Origin: WHTG01 sp035540515 | Lineage (GTDB): Bacteria; Actinomycetota; Nitriliruptoria; Euzebyales; Egibacteraceae | Length of the DNA: 5,970 nt | Reading direction: 5' to 3' | NCBI GenBank assembly: GCA_035540515.1 | Contig: DATLGM010000178.1 | Span: forward strand, 1 to 5,970 | In this document: piece by piece, positions 5,139 to 5,970 of the stretch | Position numbering within the stretch: the stretch's first letter is position 1 | Layout of the letters: every line of letters starts with the position of its first letter | Position numbers and translations under genes: made by a program | The notes under the pieces: model-generated | Told to the model about the DNA's origin: nothing | Databases searched by the model: none | The model's input: only the letters and a program-made list of their open reading frames with translations

Positions 5139-5970
5139 TTACCCGATTTGCGGCGACGACCCCCGGCCGGACCGAGCGTTTGTCACCAGCCACACCGCGG
5201 AGCCGATCGCCAGGAGGGTCCCTCCGCCGACGACTGCGACAAGCGGCAACGTGAACGCCAGCACCACGCAGAGCACCACGCCCAGGCCGGCCAGCCACCG
5301 CGGCCAGCGCCGTTGCTCCTCGGACAGCGTCCACGCGGAGGCGTTGGCCAGGGCGTAGTAGGTCAGCACTGCGAACGAGCTGAAGCCGATCGCGCCCCGC
5401 AGATCGGCCACCGCCACCAGGCCGCAGACGACGGCCGCCGCGGTCAGCTCGGCGCGGTGCGGGCTGCGATGCCTGGGGTGCACCGCGTCGAGGTAGCCGG
5501 GCAGCTCCCTGCGCCGCGCCATCGACAACGCAGTTCGGCTGACGCCGGCGAGCAGCGACAGCAGCACACCGGCCGCGGCCACACCGGCGCCCGCGCGCAC
5601 GACCGGCGTCCAGGTGCTCCACCGGCCTGCCTCGACGACCGCCACGAGCGGATCGGGGTTTTGGGCCAACCCGCTCGCCCCGACCGCCGCCAGCGCCGCG
5701 GTAAGCACTACCGCGTAGATGGCGACGACGGCCCCCAGCGCGATCGGGATTGCCTTGGGGATGGTCGTCTGCGGGTCGCGGACCTCCTCGCCCAACGTCG
5801 CCAGCCGGGCGTAGCCGGCGAACGCGAAGAACAGCAGGCCGGCTGACTGCAGCACCCCCAGCGGCGTGACGGCACCGCTGACCGCCTGGTTGCCGGCCGC
5901 CGCCTCTCCCCCGGTCAACGCTGCCAGGACGACGAGGACGAGCACCGCGATGACCACGGTAACGATCACC
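5139..5970 (-). CDS. APC-family amino acid permease, C-terminal part (gene runs off the window)
   Basis: This is an integral membrane transporter of the amino acid-polyamine-organocation superfamily; only the last 276 or so residues are in view, and the frame stays open to the right edge. Counting from the GTG codon at 5969, hydrophobic segments lie at about 2-20, 36-55, 74-97, 122-143, 174-190, 193-214, 226-247 and 249-263, consistent with the second half of a 12-helix carrier. Signature parts are the Phe-Ala-Phe-Ala-Gly-Tyr helix followed by Leu-Gly-Glu-Glu-Val-Arg-Asp-Pro...Ile-Pro-Lys-Ala-Ile (48-74), matching 'F.G.....EE..NP.R.iPrai', and the Met-Ala-Arg-Arg-Arg-Glu-Leu-Pro...Val-His-Pro-Arg loop (150-166). 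The true start lies outside the window; the GTG at the edge is internal. The substrate cannot be named. The stop is 33 bases before the phosphatase start, which suggests one transcript. Confidence 0.88.
   Translation of the reverse strand, partial: VIVTVVIAVLVLVVLAALTGGEAAAGNQAVSGAVTPLGVLQSAGLLFFAFAGYARLATLGEEVRDPQTTIPKAIPIALGAVVAIYAVVLTAALAAVGASGLAQNPDPLVAVVEAGRWSTWTPVVRAGAGVAAAGVLLSLLAGVSRTALSMARRRELPGYLDAVHPRHRSPHRAELTAAAVVCGLVAVADLRGAIGFSSFAVLTYYALANASAWTLSEEQRRWPRWLAGLGVVLCVVLAFTLPLVAVVGGGTLLAIGSAVWLVTNARSGRGSSPQIG

Noticed and set aside
4375..5622. A 415-residue - strand frame overlapping the phosphatase and permease in another frame
   Set aside because: It is Arg/Gly/Pro-rich without domains, and it crosses two genes whose motifs run through unbroken.
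1..5970. Mobile elements, CRISPR array, tRNA genes or a toxin-antitoxin/defence cluster
   Set aside because: I found no transposase or integrase motifs, no regularly spaced repeats, no tRNA T-loop or acceptor pattern, and no gene resembling a defence component.

Overview
The window is GC-rich DNA with strong G/C bias at third codon positions, GTG/TTG start codons and a bacterial class A RNase P RNA. This suggests a high-GC actinobacterium; nothing here fixes the genus. I see no integrase, transposase, CRISPR array, tRNA or rRNA. Most of it looks like ordinary chromosome, with a few details worth checking.

Left part (1-1353, + strand): about 340 bases without a convincing gene but with several short inverted repeats, then a 54-residue two-helix membrane protein with a good ribosome binding site (340-504), then a short methylenetetrahydrofolate reductase (MetF) family protein (592-1353).

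Middle (1407-3164, - strand): the RNase P RNA gene rnpB, identified by its closed P1 helix and several universally conserved blocks, with a plausible promoter of its own. It lies directly downstream of a PLP enzyme of the serine hydroxymethyltransferase (SHMT) fold. That enzyme keeps the PLP lysine and cofactor pocket but has lost several residues that canonical GlyA uses for folate chemistry. The MetF-like and SHMT-like genes converge on rnpB from either side. Both families work on one-carbon units, so a shared specialised role is possible, but they are not an operon.

Right part (3248-5970): a secreted M15-family zinc peptidase on the + strand, which reads away from the SHMT-like gene out of a short shared upstream region. 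It converges, with a 10-base gap, on a - strand pair: an APC-family amino acid permease (its N-terminal part lies outside the window) followed 33 bases later by a GAF-PP2C serine phosphatase of the RsbU/SpoIIE type. The pair is probably one transcript. The peptidase points to cell-wall peptide trimming and the phosphatase to partner-switching control of a sigma factor or similar; no kinase, anti-sigma-factor antagonist or sigma factor is visible here.

I did not find a clearly new multi-gene system. The strongest candidates for follow-up are the divergent SHMT-like enzyme with its MetF-like neighbour, the permease-phosphatase pair, and the inverted repeat covering the ribosome binding site of the peptidase gene.
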